A DNA stretch of 14,359 nucleotides from JAICSD01 sp035637115 (GTDB lineage Bacteria; Acidobacteriota; Vicinamibacteria; Vicinamibacterales; 2-12-FULL-66-21), in NCBI GenBank assembly GCA_035637115.1, contig DASPXV010000138.1, positions 1 through 14,359 of the forward strand, given 5' to 3'. This document shows positions 7,240 through 13,567 of the stretch, piece by piece. The notes beneath the pieces are model-generated. The model saw nothing but the letters and a program-made list of their open reading frames with translations, was not told the DNA's origin and did no database searches. How positions within the stretch are numbered: the stretch's first letter is position 1; every line of letters starts with the position of its first letter. The position numbers were made by a program, and so were the translations under genes.

Positions 7240-8481
7240 CTACAAGTTCTCCGGTACCGGCTCCTCCGGCGGAGTCCTCGTGCCCGCCTCGTTGCCGCCG
7301 AATTTGTACACCGCGAGGCCGAGTCCACCCAGCGAGATCACATCCAGCGCGAAGACCGCTCGAATCGAGCTGACCGCGAGAAAGCCGCAGACGATCGGAC
7401 TGACGGCCAGGCCAATCAATGACGCCGTCGTGAGAAGGCCGAAACCGGTTCCGCGGACATTCGCCGGAATGACCGCCGCCGCCGCGGTGTAGGCCGCCGT
7501 GGTGGCCACGCCGATCGCGAGGCCGAAAAACGGCGTCGCGAGAAACAGCCAGCCGACGTCGTTCGCCGCGACATACCCGACCGTCGAGACGGCGCCGGCA
7601 ACACCAGCTACCGCGATCAATTGCGCGGCCGTGCGCGTCTTGAGCATGCGCGCGCAGTAGTGATGCCCGAGTGCGCCGGCTCCAGCGGCGATGGAGAACA
7701 ACAGGCCGGACACGAGCGGAATCCGCGCCGCGCCCGTTCCGAGCTGCCCCACGTATAAAGGCAGCACCGGGCCGAAGCTCCGATCCACGAACTGCAGCCC
7801 GAAGATCACCAGCGCCATGAGCAGGAAGTTCTCGAAGGCCAGAACATCGCGGAACGTTACGGATCGGTCCGACACGTCCTTGCTGCCGCTCACCAGCTCA
7901 AACCGCTGCGCCTGCACCAGCCGCTCGTCGTACATCAGAAATACGACGACGAGCGCGATGACGTAGCACGCGGCGGCGACGAAAAACGCGCGCTGCAGCC
8001 CGACGAGCGCGGCAACGCTGCCTCCGAACACCGGCCCGAATGCGGGGCCCAGCCGCTGCGCGGTCTGCACCGTTCCGATCGCCTGCGCCATCTTTCCCTT
8101 CGGCGCCGAATCCGCCGCCATCGTCAAGGTCAGCGCACCGTAGCCGGCGAACAGTCCCTGCACGCAGCGCAGCGCGAACACGTGCCACGGTCGCGAAGCA
8201 TAGGCCATGGCAGACATCACGACCACGAAGCTGGCGAGCGAGCGCTCGATCATGATCTTGCGTCCGAACCGATCGGCGAGACGTCCCCAGAACGGCGCAA
8301 GTAGCGCGGTGAGCGCCGGCGTGACGCCGAGACTCAGCCCCGACCACATCGCCACGCGCCCGACGTCCTGTACGCCAAGCTCGTTGAAGTAGAGAGGAAG
8401 GAACGGCATCACGAGCGTAAAGCCCATGAAGCCGATAAAGGAGGCGGACGTTACGGCAAAGAGGTTACGCCGGTAACCCAT
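7240..8481 (-). CDS. Major facilitator superfamily transporter, DHA1-like
   Basis: This is a 413-residue membrane protein with about 12 hydrophobic segments. The MFS motif A lies between the second and third helices (APFWGRLADRFGRK, about residues 62-75), and FLPLY after the first helix resembles drug:proton antiporters of the DHA1 type. A charged central loop (about 180-215, YDERLVQAQ onward) separates the two halves, and the C-terminal tail is polar (GTRTPPEEPVPENL). Export of a small molecule driven by protons is the family's usual job; the substrate cannot be read from sequence. The ATG at 8481 matches the expected N-terminus (YRRNLFAV), but it lies inside the first unit of a heptad repeat and has no visible ribosome binding site. 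Confidence 0.92.
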   Translation of the reverse strand: MGYRRNLFAVTSASFIGFMGFTLVMPFLPLYFNELGVQDVGRVAMWSGLSLGVTPALTALLAPFWGRLADRFGRKIMIERSLASFVVVMSAMAYASRPWHVFALRCVQGLFAGYGALTLTMAADSAPKGKMAQAIGTVQTAQRLGPAFGPVFGGSVAALVGLQRAFFVAAACYVIALVVVFLMYDERLVQAQRFELVSGSKDVSDRSVTFRDVLAFENFLLMALVIFGLQFVDRSFGPVLPLYVGQLGTGAARIPLVSGLLFSIAAGAGALGHHYCARMLKTRTAAQLIAVAGVAGAVSTVGYVAANDVGWLFLATPFFGLAIGVATTAAYTAAAAVIPANVRGTGFGLLTTASLIGLAVSPIVCGFLAVSSIRAVFALDVISLGGLGLAVYKFGGNEAGTRTPPEEPVPENL

Positions 8482-8650
8482 TGGCGAATGGCGACTGCAG
8501 AATGGCGATTAACGAATTGGCGATTGACGAGTGCCGGTTGACGGATTGGAGATTGACGATTGGAGCCAGTCGCCGCGAGTTCCACCGATCCAATCGGCAA
8601 TCGTCAATCAACAATCCGTGAATCCTCAATCTGCAATCGACAATCGGCAC
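8480..8650. repeat. Heptad repeat, inverted arms, between glpX and the MFS gene
   Basis: The gap is made of degenerate 7-bp units (ATTGGCG, AATGGCG, ATTGACG; on the right the complementary CCAATCG, GCAATCG, TCAATCA). The best inverted pair is 8541-8562 with 8598-8619 (20 of 22 positions), separated by 35 bases. The left arm begins inside the MFS start codon and the right arm ends about five bases before the glpX stop codon, so the repeat occupies the whole gap. Confidence 0.9.
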
Positions 8651-8652
8651 TG

Positions 8653-9642
8653 CTAGAAGCGGATCCGTACCATCCGCTTCTGCTCGACGTGAATGGTGTC
8701 GATGAAGCGGATGCGCGCGGGATCGCTTTGCATGACGATGGAGCTGGTGCGTGTGCCATCGCCGAAGAAGCGAACGCCGCGCATGAGCGAGCCGTCGGTG
8801 ACGCCGGTAGCGGCGAAGATGATTCCCTCGCCGGACGCGAGGTCTTTTGACGTGTAGACGCGGCATGGATCCGCAATCCCCATCGCACGGCTGCGCTCCT
8901 CGTCTTCCGGCTTGTTGATCACCAGCCGCGCGAAGATCTCGCCGTTCAGACAGCGCATGGCAGCCGCGGTCAATACACCTTCGGGAGCGCCGCCGATTCC
9001 CATGACCGCATGCACGCCGGTGCCGACCACGGCGGCGGCGATGCCGGCGGAAAGGTCGCCGTCGCCGATCAACCGGATACGCGCGCCCGTCGCACGAATG
9101 TCGGCGATGAGCTTCTCATGTCGCGGACGATCGAGGACGACGACAACCAGATCCTCGACATCGCGTCCGAGAGATTTGGCGATCGCGGTGAGGTTCTCGG
9201 CCGGCGGCGCGTCCAGGTTGACCGAGTCCTTCGAGCTCGGGCCGACGACGAGCTTCTCCATGTACAGGTCGGGCGCATGCAGCAGCCCTCCCTTGCTGGA
9301 GGCCGCGAGGACGGCGATGGCGTTGGCCGCGCCGGTCGCACAGAGATTCGTCCCCTCGAGCGGATCGACGGCAATGTCCACGTGCGGCAGCGTGCCCCAT
9401 GGAAACTTCCCGCGCGCCGCCATGCCGACCTTTTCGCCGATATAGAGCATCGGCGCCTCGTCGCGCTCCCCTTCACCGATCACGATCGTTCCGTCGATCG
9501 GGACGCTGTCGAGCGACTCGCGCATCGCTTCGACCGCTACCTGGTCCGACCTGTGGCGATCGCCCTGGCCCATGGTGTGGGCGCAGGCGATCGCGGCCTG
9601 CTCAACGACGCGTAAGAAGTCGAGCGACAAATCAGAGTTCAT
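8653..9642 (-). CDS. glpX: Fructose-1,6-bisphosphatase class II (GlpX)
   Basis: The enzyme dephosphorylates fructose 1,6-bisphosphate to fructose 6-phosphate in gluconeogenesis; some GlpX proteins also act on sedoheptulose 1,7-bisphosphate. Signatures are GEGERDEAPMLYIGEKVG (56-73), VDPLEGTN (92-99, metal and phosphate site), DGDLSAGI (184-191), GIGGAPEGVL (205-214) and ATGVTDG (268-274). I chose the ATG at 9642 (MNSDLSLDFLRVVEQAA, 329 aa) over the in-frame ATG at 9660, because it has GGAG five bases upstream and matches the usual GlpX N-terminus; the upstream ATG lies at the edge of a repeat. Heptad repeats flank the gene on both sides, so it is insulated from its neighbours rather than tightly packed in an operon. 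Confidence 0.96.
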   Translation of the reverse strand: MNSDLSLDFLRVVEQAAIACAHTMGQGDRHRSDQVAVEAMRESLDSVPIDGTIVIGEGERDEAPMLYIGEKVGMAARGKFPWGTLPHVDIAVDPLEGTNLCATGAANAIAVLAASSKGGLLHAPDLYMEKLVVGPSSKDSVNLDAPPAENLTAIAKSLGRDVEDLVVVVLDRPRHEKLIADIRATGARIRLIGDGDLSAGIAAAVVGTGVHAVMGIGGAPEGVLTAAAMRCLNGEIFARLVINKPEDEERSRAMGIADPCRVYTSKDLASGEGIIFAATGVTDGSLMRGVRFFGDGTRTSSIVMQSDPARIRFIDTIHVEQKRMVRIRF

Positions 9643-9647
9643 CGAGA

Positions 9648-9651
9648 CTCC
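9648..9651 (-). promoter_or_regulatory. Ribosome binding site deciding the glpX start
   Basis: GGAG on the minus strand lies five bases before the ATG at 9642. The alternative ATG at 9660 has only GGAA directly against it. Confidence 0.65.
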
Positions 9652-9664
9652 GTCGACCATTTCC

Positions 9665-9808
9665 GATTGCAGATCGGTGATTGCCGATTAAACGGACTGA
9701 CGATTGTCGATTGCCTATTGGATCCTCACTTCACCGGCTGAACACGCCAATCGGCAATTGCCACTCGATAATCCGTTAATCTTCAATAGCCAATCGCCAA
9801 TCGCCAAT
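9665..9808. repeat. Heptad repeat, inverted arms, between the acyl-CoA dehydrogenase gene and glpX
   Basis: The repeat type is the same as in the gap on the other side of glpX: units such as GATTGCC, CGATTGT and ATTGGCG on the left, CCAATCG and GCAATTG on the right. Arms 9686-9721 and 9747-9781 pair at about 27 of 35 positions around a 25-base centre. Three exact CCAATCG/CCAAT units end at 9808, one base from the stop codon of the dehydrogenase gene. Confidence 0.88.
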
Positions 9809-9809
9809 G

Positions 9810-11012
9810 TCAGCCCTTGTACGGAGGAAGCTCGCAGCGCGTCGGCTTGTCCTGGCGGTAGCCGAGAACGTAATCCGCCTGCATCACCTTGTGGATCTCG
9901 CGCGTGCCTTCGTAGATGACCGCCCCCTTGCAGTTACGGTAGAAGCGGCCCGCCGGGTATTCGTCGGAATAGCCATTGGCGCCGTGCACCTGGACGCAAT
10001 CGCCGGCCGCGCGTTCGGACGCGACGGTCGAAAACCATTTGGCGAGCCCGGTTTCGCGCGTGTTGCGCCGTCCGTGGTTCTTCAGGAATCCGGCGCGCAT
10101 CCAGAGCAGGCGCGAGGCCTGATAGTCGCTCTCCATCTGCGCGATCATCTCCTTGACCAGCTGGTGCTGGGCGATCTCCACGCCGAATGTCTTTCGCTGC
10201 TTCGCGTACTTGATGCTGGCATCACGGCAGGCCCGGATCAGGCCCGTCGCGCCGGCGGCGACGGTGAATCGCCCCTGGTCGAGCGCGAACATCGCAATCT
10301 TGAACCCCTCGCCCGGCTTGCCAAGCATGTTCTCCTCAGGCAGTTCCACATCGTCCATCTTGAAATAGCCGGTATTGCCCGCGAGGATGCCCCACTTCTC
10401 CTTCAGCGTCCCGCTCGAGAACCCTTTGAATCCGCGCTCGACGATGAACGCGCTGATGCCGGACGGATCCTTCTGCTTCTTTTTCTCCTGGTCGGACCAG
10501 CCGAAGACGAGGAAGTTGTCGGCCACGTCGGCCAGCGAGATCCACATCTTCTCGCCGGTGAGATGATAGCGATCTCCCTTCTTGATCGCGACGGTCTGCA
10601 TGCCGCGGACGTCGCTGCCGGCCGCTGGTTCGGTCAGGCCGTAGGTGGCGATCTTTTTTCCCTGCGCCTGCGGGACGAGATACTTCTGCTTCTGCGCCTC
10701 GGTGCCCCAGGTGAGCAGGGACAGGCAGTTCAGCCCTGCATGCACGGACATGATCACGCGCAGCGACGTGTCCACGTATTCGAGCTCTTCGCTGATGATC
10801 CCGAGACTGACGTAATCCATCCCCGCGCCGCCGTATTCGGCCGGCACCGACGCGCCGAGCAATCCCAGATCCGCCATCTGCGGAAAGATGCCGCGATCGA
10901 ACCGATGCTCCCGGTCCAGATCGTGGATCTTCGGCAGCACTTCCCGCGCGCCCCACTCCCGCACCGACTGCTCGAGCAGCCGCTGCTCTTCGGTCAGGTC
11001 GAAATCAAGCAT
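9810..11012 (-). CDS. Acyl-CoA dehydrogenase (FAD flavoprotein)
   Basis: This enzyme family oxidises an acyl-CoA thioester to the trans-2-enoyl-CoA with FAD and passes electrons to electron transfer flavoprotein. The 400-residue length and order are standard: N-terminal helices (LTEEQRLLEQSVREW), the FAD-contact segment TYGLTEPAAGSD (123-134) through GEKMWIS, a middle beta domain, then the C-terminal helices with RKTFG (263-267), QVHGANGY (341-348) and IYEGTREIHK (366-375). E368 in the YEGT motif is at the position of the catalytic base in short-chain, medium-chain and glutaryl-CoA dehydrogenases. A Lys-rich insertion (DQEKKKQKDPSG, about 164-175) is slightly unusual. AAGGA lies seven bases before the ATG. 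Chain length or branched specificity cannot be called, and no beta-oxidation partner is adjacent. Confidence 0.94.
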   Translation of the reverse strand: MLDFDLTEEQRLLEQSVREWGAREVLPKIHDLDREHRFDRGIFPQMADLGLLGASVPAEYGGAGMDYVSLGIISEELEYVDTSLRVIMSVHAGLNCLSLLTWGTEAQKQKYLVPQAQGKKIATYGLTEPAAGSDVRGMQTVAIKKGDRYHLTGEKMWISLADVADNFLVFGWSDQEKKKQKDPSGISAFIVERGFKGFSSGTLKEKWGILAGNTGYFKMDDVELPEENMLGKPGEGFKIAMFALDQGRFTVAAGATGLIRACRDASIKYAKQRKTFGVEIAQHQLVKEMIAQMESDYQASRLLWMRAGFLKNHGRRNTRETGLAKWFSTVASERAAGDCVQVHGANGYSDEYPAGRFYRNCKGAVIYEGTREIHKVMQADYVLGYRQDKPTRCELPPYKG

Positions 11013-11019
11013 GAAGCCG

Positions 11020-11024
11020 TCCTT
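11020..11024 (-). promoter_or_regulatory. Ribosome binding site of the acyl-CoA dehydrogenase gene
   Basis: AAGGA on the minus strand lies seven bases before the ATG at 11012. Confidence 0.65.
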
Positions 11025-11055
11025 CTGAAAGTATAAAAACGGCCTATTCTGTCAT

Positions 11056-11262
11056 ATTCACTCGAAGGTGTCGAAGGAATCGAAGGCGGTCGAAGGAGCA
11101 TCGAAGGAGCATCGAAGGAGCATCTGAAGCAATCCTTCGGTCCTCGAAGCTTCGAAGGTCGAAGGAGCATCTGAAGCGGTCCTTCGAACTTCGAACCTTC
11201 GACCACCGAGTCTGACTGCTCCTTCGAGACGTCTTCGATTCCTTCGACTCCTTCGAGTGAAT
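11056..11262. repeat. Long inverted repeat built of TCGAAGGA-type units
   Basis: Outer arms 11056-11100 and 11217-11262 are about 45 bp each and pair with about three mismatches and one indel (both begin ATTCACTCGAAGG when read inward). Inside are three exact tandem copies of the 11-mer TCGAAGGAGCA (11090-11122) and a fourth at 11159-11169. Two of these run on into TCTGAAGC. Smaller palindromes (CGAAGCTTCG, TTCGAACTTCGAA) sit in the centre. The right arm ends two bases from the stop codon of the SAM hydrolase-family gene. It fills most of the 252-bp gap to the acyl-CoA dehydrogenase gene. Confidence 0.95.
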
Positions 11263-11264
11263 AC

Positions 11265-12053
11265 TCAGGCGCGGGTGACGGTAACGACGGCGCCGCGGGT
11301 GAGGCCAAGACGGTCGGCAGCGCTGGAGGAAGGGGCCGCGAGTTCGAGGTGGTCGGTGCCGCCGAAGAGCGCGCCGACGCCGGTAGGAGAAAGTTCCGCG
11401 TACGTCGCGACCAGGCGCTCGATGCGCTGGCCGGCGGCGTCGATGGTGATGGCGCTGCCCTGGCCGAGACGTTCGACTGATTTACGATCGATGTTCGTTA
11501 CGAGGTTGCCGAACCGATCCACGCGGACGATGACGCCGCGGACGGTGTCGGCGTCCGACTCGGGCAGGGGGATGTCCAGCTTCTGGATGTCGGCCACGGG
11601 ACGGCCGAGCGCGGGCAGCAGCGTTCCTTTGGCGAGCCATCCGGCGGCCGGCGCAAAACGATCGCGCCCCTCGAACGTGCGGCTGACCGTCGGACGGGCA
11701 TAGCGGCGCTCGGTCAGCTCCACGATCTTCTTCGCGGGACTCTCGCGCAGTACCTGCGTGAGCACGCCGTTGTCGGGTGCGACGAAGCGGTAGTCCCCCG
11801 TATCCGCCGCCACGCCGCGGCGCGCGGAGCCGACGCCTGGATCGACCACCGCAACGAAGATCGTTCCAGCCGGAAAGTACCTGTAGGCGGCCGCGAGCTC
11901 CAGCGCCCCCGCCATGACGTCGTGCGGGGGGATGTCATGCGTGATGTCGACCAGCGTCGCGTCCGGGCAAATCCCCAGGATCACGCCCTTCATCGTCCCC
12001 GCGTAGTGATCCTGTGAACCGAAGTCGGTCAGCAGCGCGATGACGGGACGCAC
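11265..12053 (-). CDS. SAM hydroxide adenosyltransferase / chlorinase-fluorinase superfamily protein (DUF62)
   Basis: Members of this fold split S-adenosylmethionine with water (giving adenosine and methionine) or, in rare relatives, with halide. The N-terminal substrate domain shows LTDFGSQDHYAG (8-19), VVDPGVGSARRG (69-80) and APDNGVL (92-98); the C-terminal barrel has VDRFGNLVTNI. The 262-residue length is typical. Of the Asp-Arg-His triad described for the hydrolases, D71 and R78 are present, but the segment usually reading TFHGRD is TFEGRD here, putting Glu128 in the His position. I do not see the specific residues needed to call a halogenase. The start is GTG, one base after the TGA of the methyltransferase gene, so the two are probably co-translated. 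A role in SAM turnover is inferred. Confidence 0.88.
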   Translation of the reverse strand: MRPVIALLTDFGSQDHYAGTMKGVILGICPDATLVDITHDIPPHDVMAGALELAAAYRYFPAGTIFVAVVDPGVGSARRGVAADTGDYRFVAPDNGVLTQVLRESPAKKIVELTERRYARPTVSRTFEGRDRFAPAAGWLAKGTLLPALGRPVADIQKLDIPLPESDADTVRGVIVRVDRFGNLVTNIDRKSVERLGQGSAITIDAAGQRIERLVATYAELSPTGVGALFGGTDHLELAAPSSSAADRLGLTRGAVVTVTRA

Positions 12054-12054
12054 G

Positions 12055-12723
12055 TCACGCTCGCTTCCGCAGCAGGATTTCGCGCGTGTTGCTCTTGAGG
12101 AGGAAGGACTCCGAGACGAACAGCCCCTCGAACATCTTGATGATGTCGCGGTTCTGCAGCACGAACTTCGGCCCGCCGGTGCCCGGATGGTGGCGGTGCC
12201 GGAGCGACGAGGACTCTTCGATGATCTCGTATTTGGTGAACGGCGAGCGATCGACCGCCTTGGTGCAGAAGAAACCCATCACCGCGCCACCTGGACGCAG
12301 CACGCGGACGATCTCGCGCGCGAGCCGCTTCGCAGCCGGAGGGTCGAGGAAGTCGAAGATGTCCCAGCACAGAACGCCGTCCACGGTCCCGTCCGCCTGC
12401 GTGAAGCGGCCGGCGAGCGTGTCCGCCAGCTTCTCGCGCGTTCGCGCGCGGGTGTGCCTGTCGACTTCGGTCGCGAGATCTTCGATGAACAACTTGCATC
12501 CGAGACGCTCGCCGAAGAAGGCGACGTTCGTGCCGATCACCGGACCAAAGTCGATGAGGACGGGCGCTTCCCTGTTCGAGAGCGCGCCGATGAACTTGGA
12601 CAGCGCCTTCGAAGGAATGACCGGCTCGGGTCCTTTAGGTACAGGGGCATCGGCCCGCGCGTCAGCAGGCGCCGGCTCGCCGGGACGTTTGCCGCCGAAT
12701 TTCAGCAGGTCGGAAAGGGCCAC
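12055..12723 (-). CDS. Divergent class I SAM-dependent methyltransferase-like protein
   Basis: The Rossmann-like layout is visible: a first strand and turn VLIDFGPVIGTN (55-66) where class I enzymes have a D-x-G-x-G-x-G loop, an acidic segment FIEDL (79-83), VDGVLCWDIFDFL (114-126) in the motif IV area, and LRPGGAVMGFF (142-152), a common post-motif strand. The glycine loop is non-standard, so SAM binding is likely but not certain. The N-terminal 35 residues are Pro/Ala-rich and probably unstructured. The GTG start directly abuts the octad palindrome and has no visible ribosome binding site. It lies between the bactofilin gene and the SAM hydrolase-family gene. I cannot name a methyl acceptor. 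Confidence 0.72.
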   Translation of the reverse strand: MALSDLLKFGGKRPGEPAPADARADAPVPKGPEPVIPSKALSKFIGALSNREAPVLIDFGPVIGTNVAFFGERLGCKLFIEDLATEVDRHTRARTREKLADTLAGRFTQADGTVDGVLCWDIFDFLDPPAAKRLAREIVRVLRPGGAVMGFFCTKAVDRSPFTKYEIIEESSSLRHRHHPGTGGPKFVLQNRDIIKMFEGLFVSESFLLKSNTREILLRKRA

Positions 12724-12726
12724 GGA

Positions 12727-12800
12727 AGTTCTGAAGTTCTGGTGTTCTGATGTTCTGGAGTTCGAACTTCAGAACTTCAGAACGTCAGAACTCCAGAACT
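12727..12800. repeat. 37-bp near-perfect palindrome of GTTCTGNN octads
   Basis: The left arm 12727-12763 consists of GTTCTGAA, GTTCTGGT, GTTCTGAT, GTTCTGGA and GTTC. The right arm 12764-12800 is its reverse complement in kind: GAAC, TTCAGAAC twice, GTCAGAAC, TCCAGAAC. About 32 of 37 positions pair and there is no loop: the centre is TTCGAA. It takes up nearly the whole 82-bp gap between the bactofilin stop (12806) and the methyltransferase start (12723), and would form a strong hairpin in RNA or a cruciform in DNA. Confidence 0.95.
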
Positions 12801-12805
12801 AAAAG

Positions 12806-13384
12806 CTAGCGCTGTCCGGCTGCCGCGGGCTGCGACGCCTGTTGCGCGGCCGGCTGCGACGCGGATGCAGCGGCCGGCGCTGCGGCAGCCGCGCCCTTCG
12901 CCTCCGGCTTGGCCCCTCCCGCGCGCTGCATGTCGATGCTGCCGCGGAAATGCGCCCCCTCGGCAATCGCCACGCGCGGCGCCGCGATGTCGCCATCGAC
13001 CGAACCGTTGTCGCGCAGGTCCACTTTCTCGCTCGCGGTCACGTTGCCCGTGACCTCGCCGAGAATGATGACCGACTTCGCGAACACCTGCGCCTTGATC
13101 CGCCCGTTGGGGCCGATGGTCAGGATGTTCTGGCGCAATTCGATCTTGCCTTCGACATGCCCCTCGATGGTGAGGTCCTCGCTGCCGGTCAATTCGCCTT
13201 TAATGACGACTGATTTACCGATATTCACGGGCCCCTTCTCCAATCCGCGAAGCGAGTCGCTGCTGCGCACTGGCTCTGCGGCCGGCGCGGGGTTAACGTT
13301 CTGGTTTGTCTGAATGTTCGAAGGCGATCCCCCAGGGGTCCCGCCTGGCGGCGTCGGCTTTACCGCGTCATCCCGTTTCCACAT
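12806..13384 (-). CDS. Bactofilin (polymer-forming cytoskeletal protein)
   Basis: Bactofilins polymerise without nucleotides into filaments that position envelope-synthesis and other machinery. The central domain (about 52-153) has the short repeating beta-helix pattern of the family: VNIGKSVVIKGELTGSEDL, HVEGKIELRQNILTIGPNG, SVIILGEVTGNVTASEKV, GSVDGDIAAPRVAI. It is flanked, as usual, by disordered tails: a Pro/Gly/Asn-rich N-terminus and an Ala/Gln/Ser-rich C-terminus. The opening MWKR (hydrophobic plus basic) resembles short membrane-targeting N-termini reported for some bactofilins; that is inference here. GGTGGAG precedes the ATG by eight bases, and a sigma70-like promoter lies about 80 bp upstream. 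It is the first gene of the minus-strand series. Confidence 0.93.
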   Translation of the reverse strand: MWKRDDAVKPTPPGGTPGGSPSNIQTNQNVNPAPAAEPVRSSDSLRGLEKGPVNIGKSVVIKGELTGSEDLTIEGHVEGKIELRQNILTIGPNGRIKAQVFAKSVIILGEVTGNVTASEKVDLRDNGSVDGDIAAPRVAIAEGAHFRGSIDMQRAGGAKPEAKGAAAAAPAAASASQPAAQQASQPAAAGQR

Positions 13385-13392
13385 GGCACACT

Positions 13393-13400
13393 CTCCACCT
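13393..13400 (-). promoter_or_regulatory. Ribosome binding site of the bactofilin gene
   Basis: AGGTGGAG on the minus strand lies eight bases before the ATG at 13384. Confidence 0.7.
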
Positions 13401-13462
13401 GTCCGAGGCCTCTTTTTCGCAGGGTATCCCGGTTTGACTCGCTGGGGCAGCAGATTCTGGTC

Positions 13463-13492
13463 AGTATACGCACGGCGTTTGGACCCTGTCTA
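13463..13492 (-). promoter_or_regulatory. Sigma70-like promoter of the bactofilin gene
   Basis: On the minus strand TAGACA (13487-13492) and TATACT (13463-13468) are 18 bp apart; each differs from consensus at one position. Transcription would begin near 13456 and give a leader of about 70 nt. This is the best promoter match in the window. Confidence 0.65.
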
Positions 13493-13524
13493 GTCCTTTT
13501 ACTGCTGAGACTTACGGTGGATGG

Positions 13525-13566
13525 TACAATTTGTAAATCGAGTAATTGGAAAATTGGGAAATTGAC
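13525..13566 (+). promoter_or_regulatory. AT-rich leader of the cysteine desulfurase gene: possible -10 box and three octads
   Basis: TACAAT at 13525-13530 is a plausible -10 box without a convincing -35. It is followed by three AT-rich 8-bp units (TAATTGGA, AAATTGGG, AAATTGAC; 13543-13566) running up to the GTG start at 13568. GGGA in the second and third units (13556-13559), eight bases before the GTG, may serve as a weak ribosome binding site. The octad period echoes the other gaps, but only one short arm is clear. Confidence 0.35.
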
Positions 13567-13567
13567 C

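Noticed and set aside
7089..7328. 79-residue minus-strand open frame
   Set aside because: It is mostly the octad inverted repeat translated (KGTKAQRHKAK), and it overlaps the end of the MFS gene.
8465..8866. 133-residue minus-strand open frame with a His/Arg-rich part
   Set aside because: It overlaps the 3' end of glpX in another frame and then reads through the heptad repeat.
11030..11035. TATACT on the minus strand as a promoter for the acyl-CoA dehydrogenase gene
   Set aside because: It is only 17 bases from the ATG, so a transcript would start at or inside the ribosome binding site, and no -35 box lies at proper distance.
11265..12053. Calling the DUF62 protein a fluorinase or chlorinase
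   Set aside because: Nothing visible indicates halide use; the hydrolase-type Asp and Arg are retained and no halogenation pathway genes are nearby.
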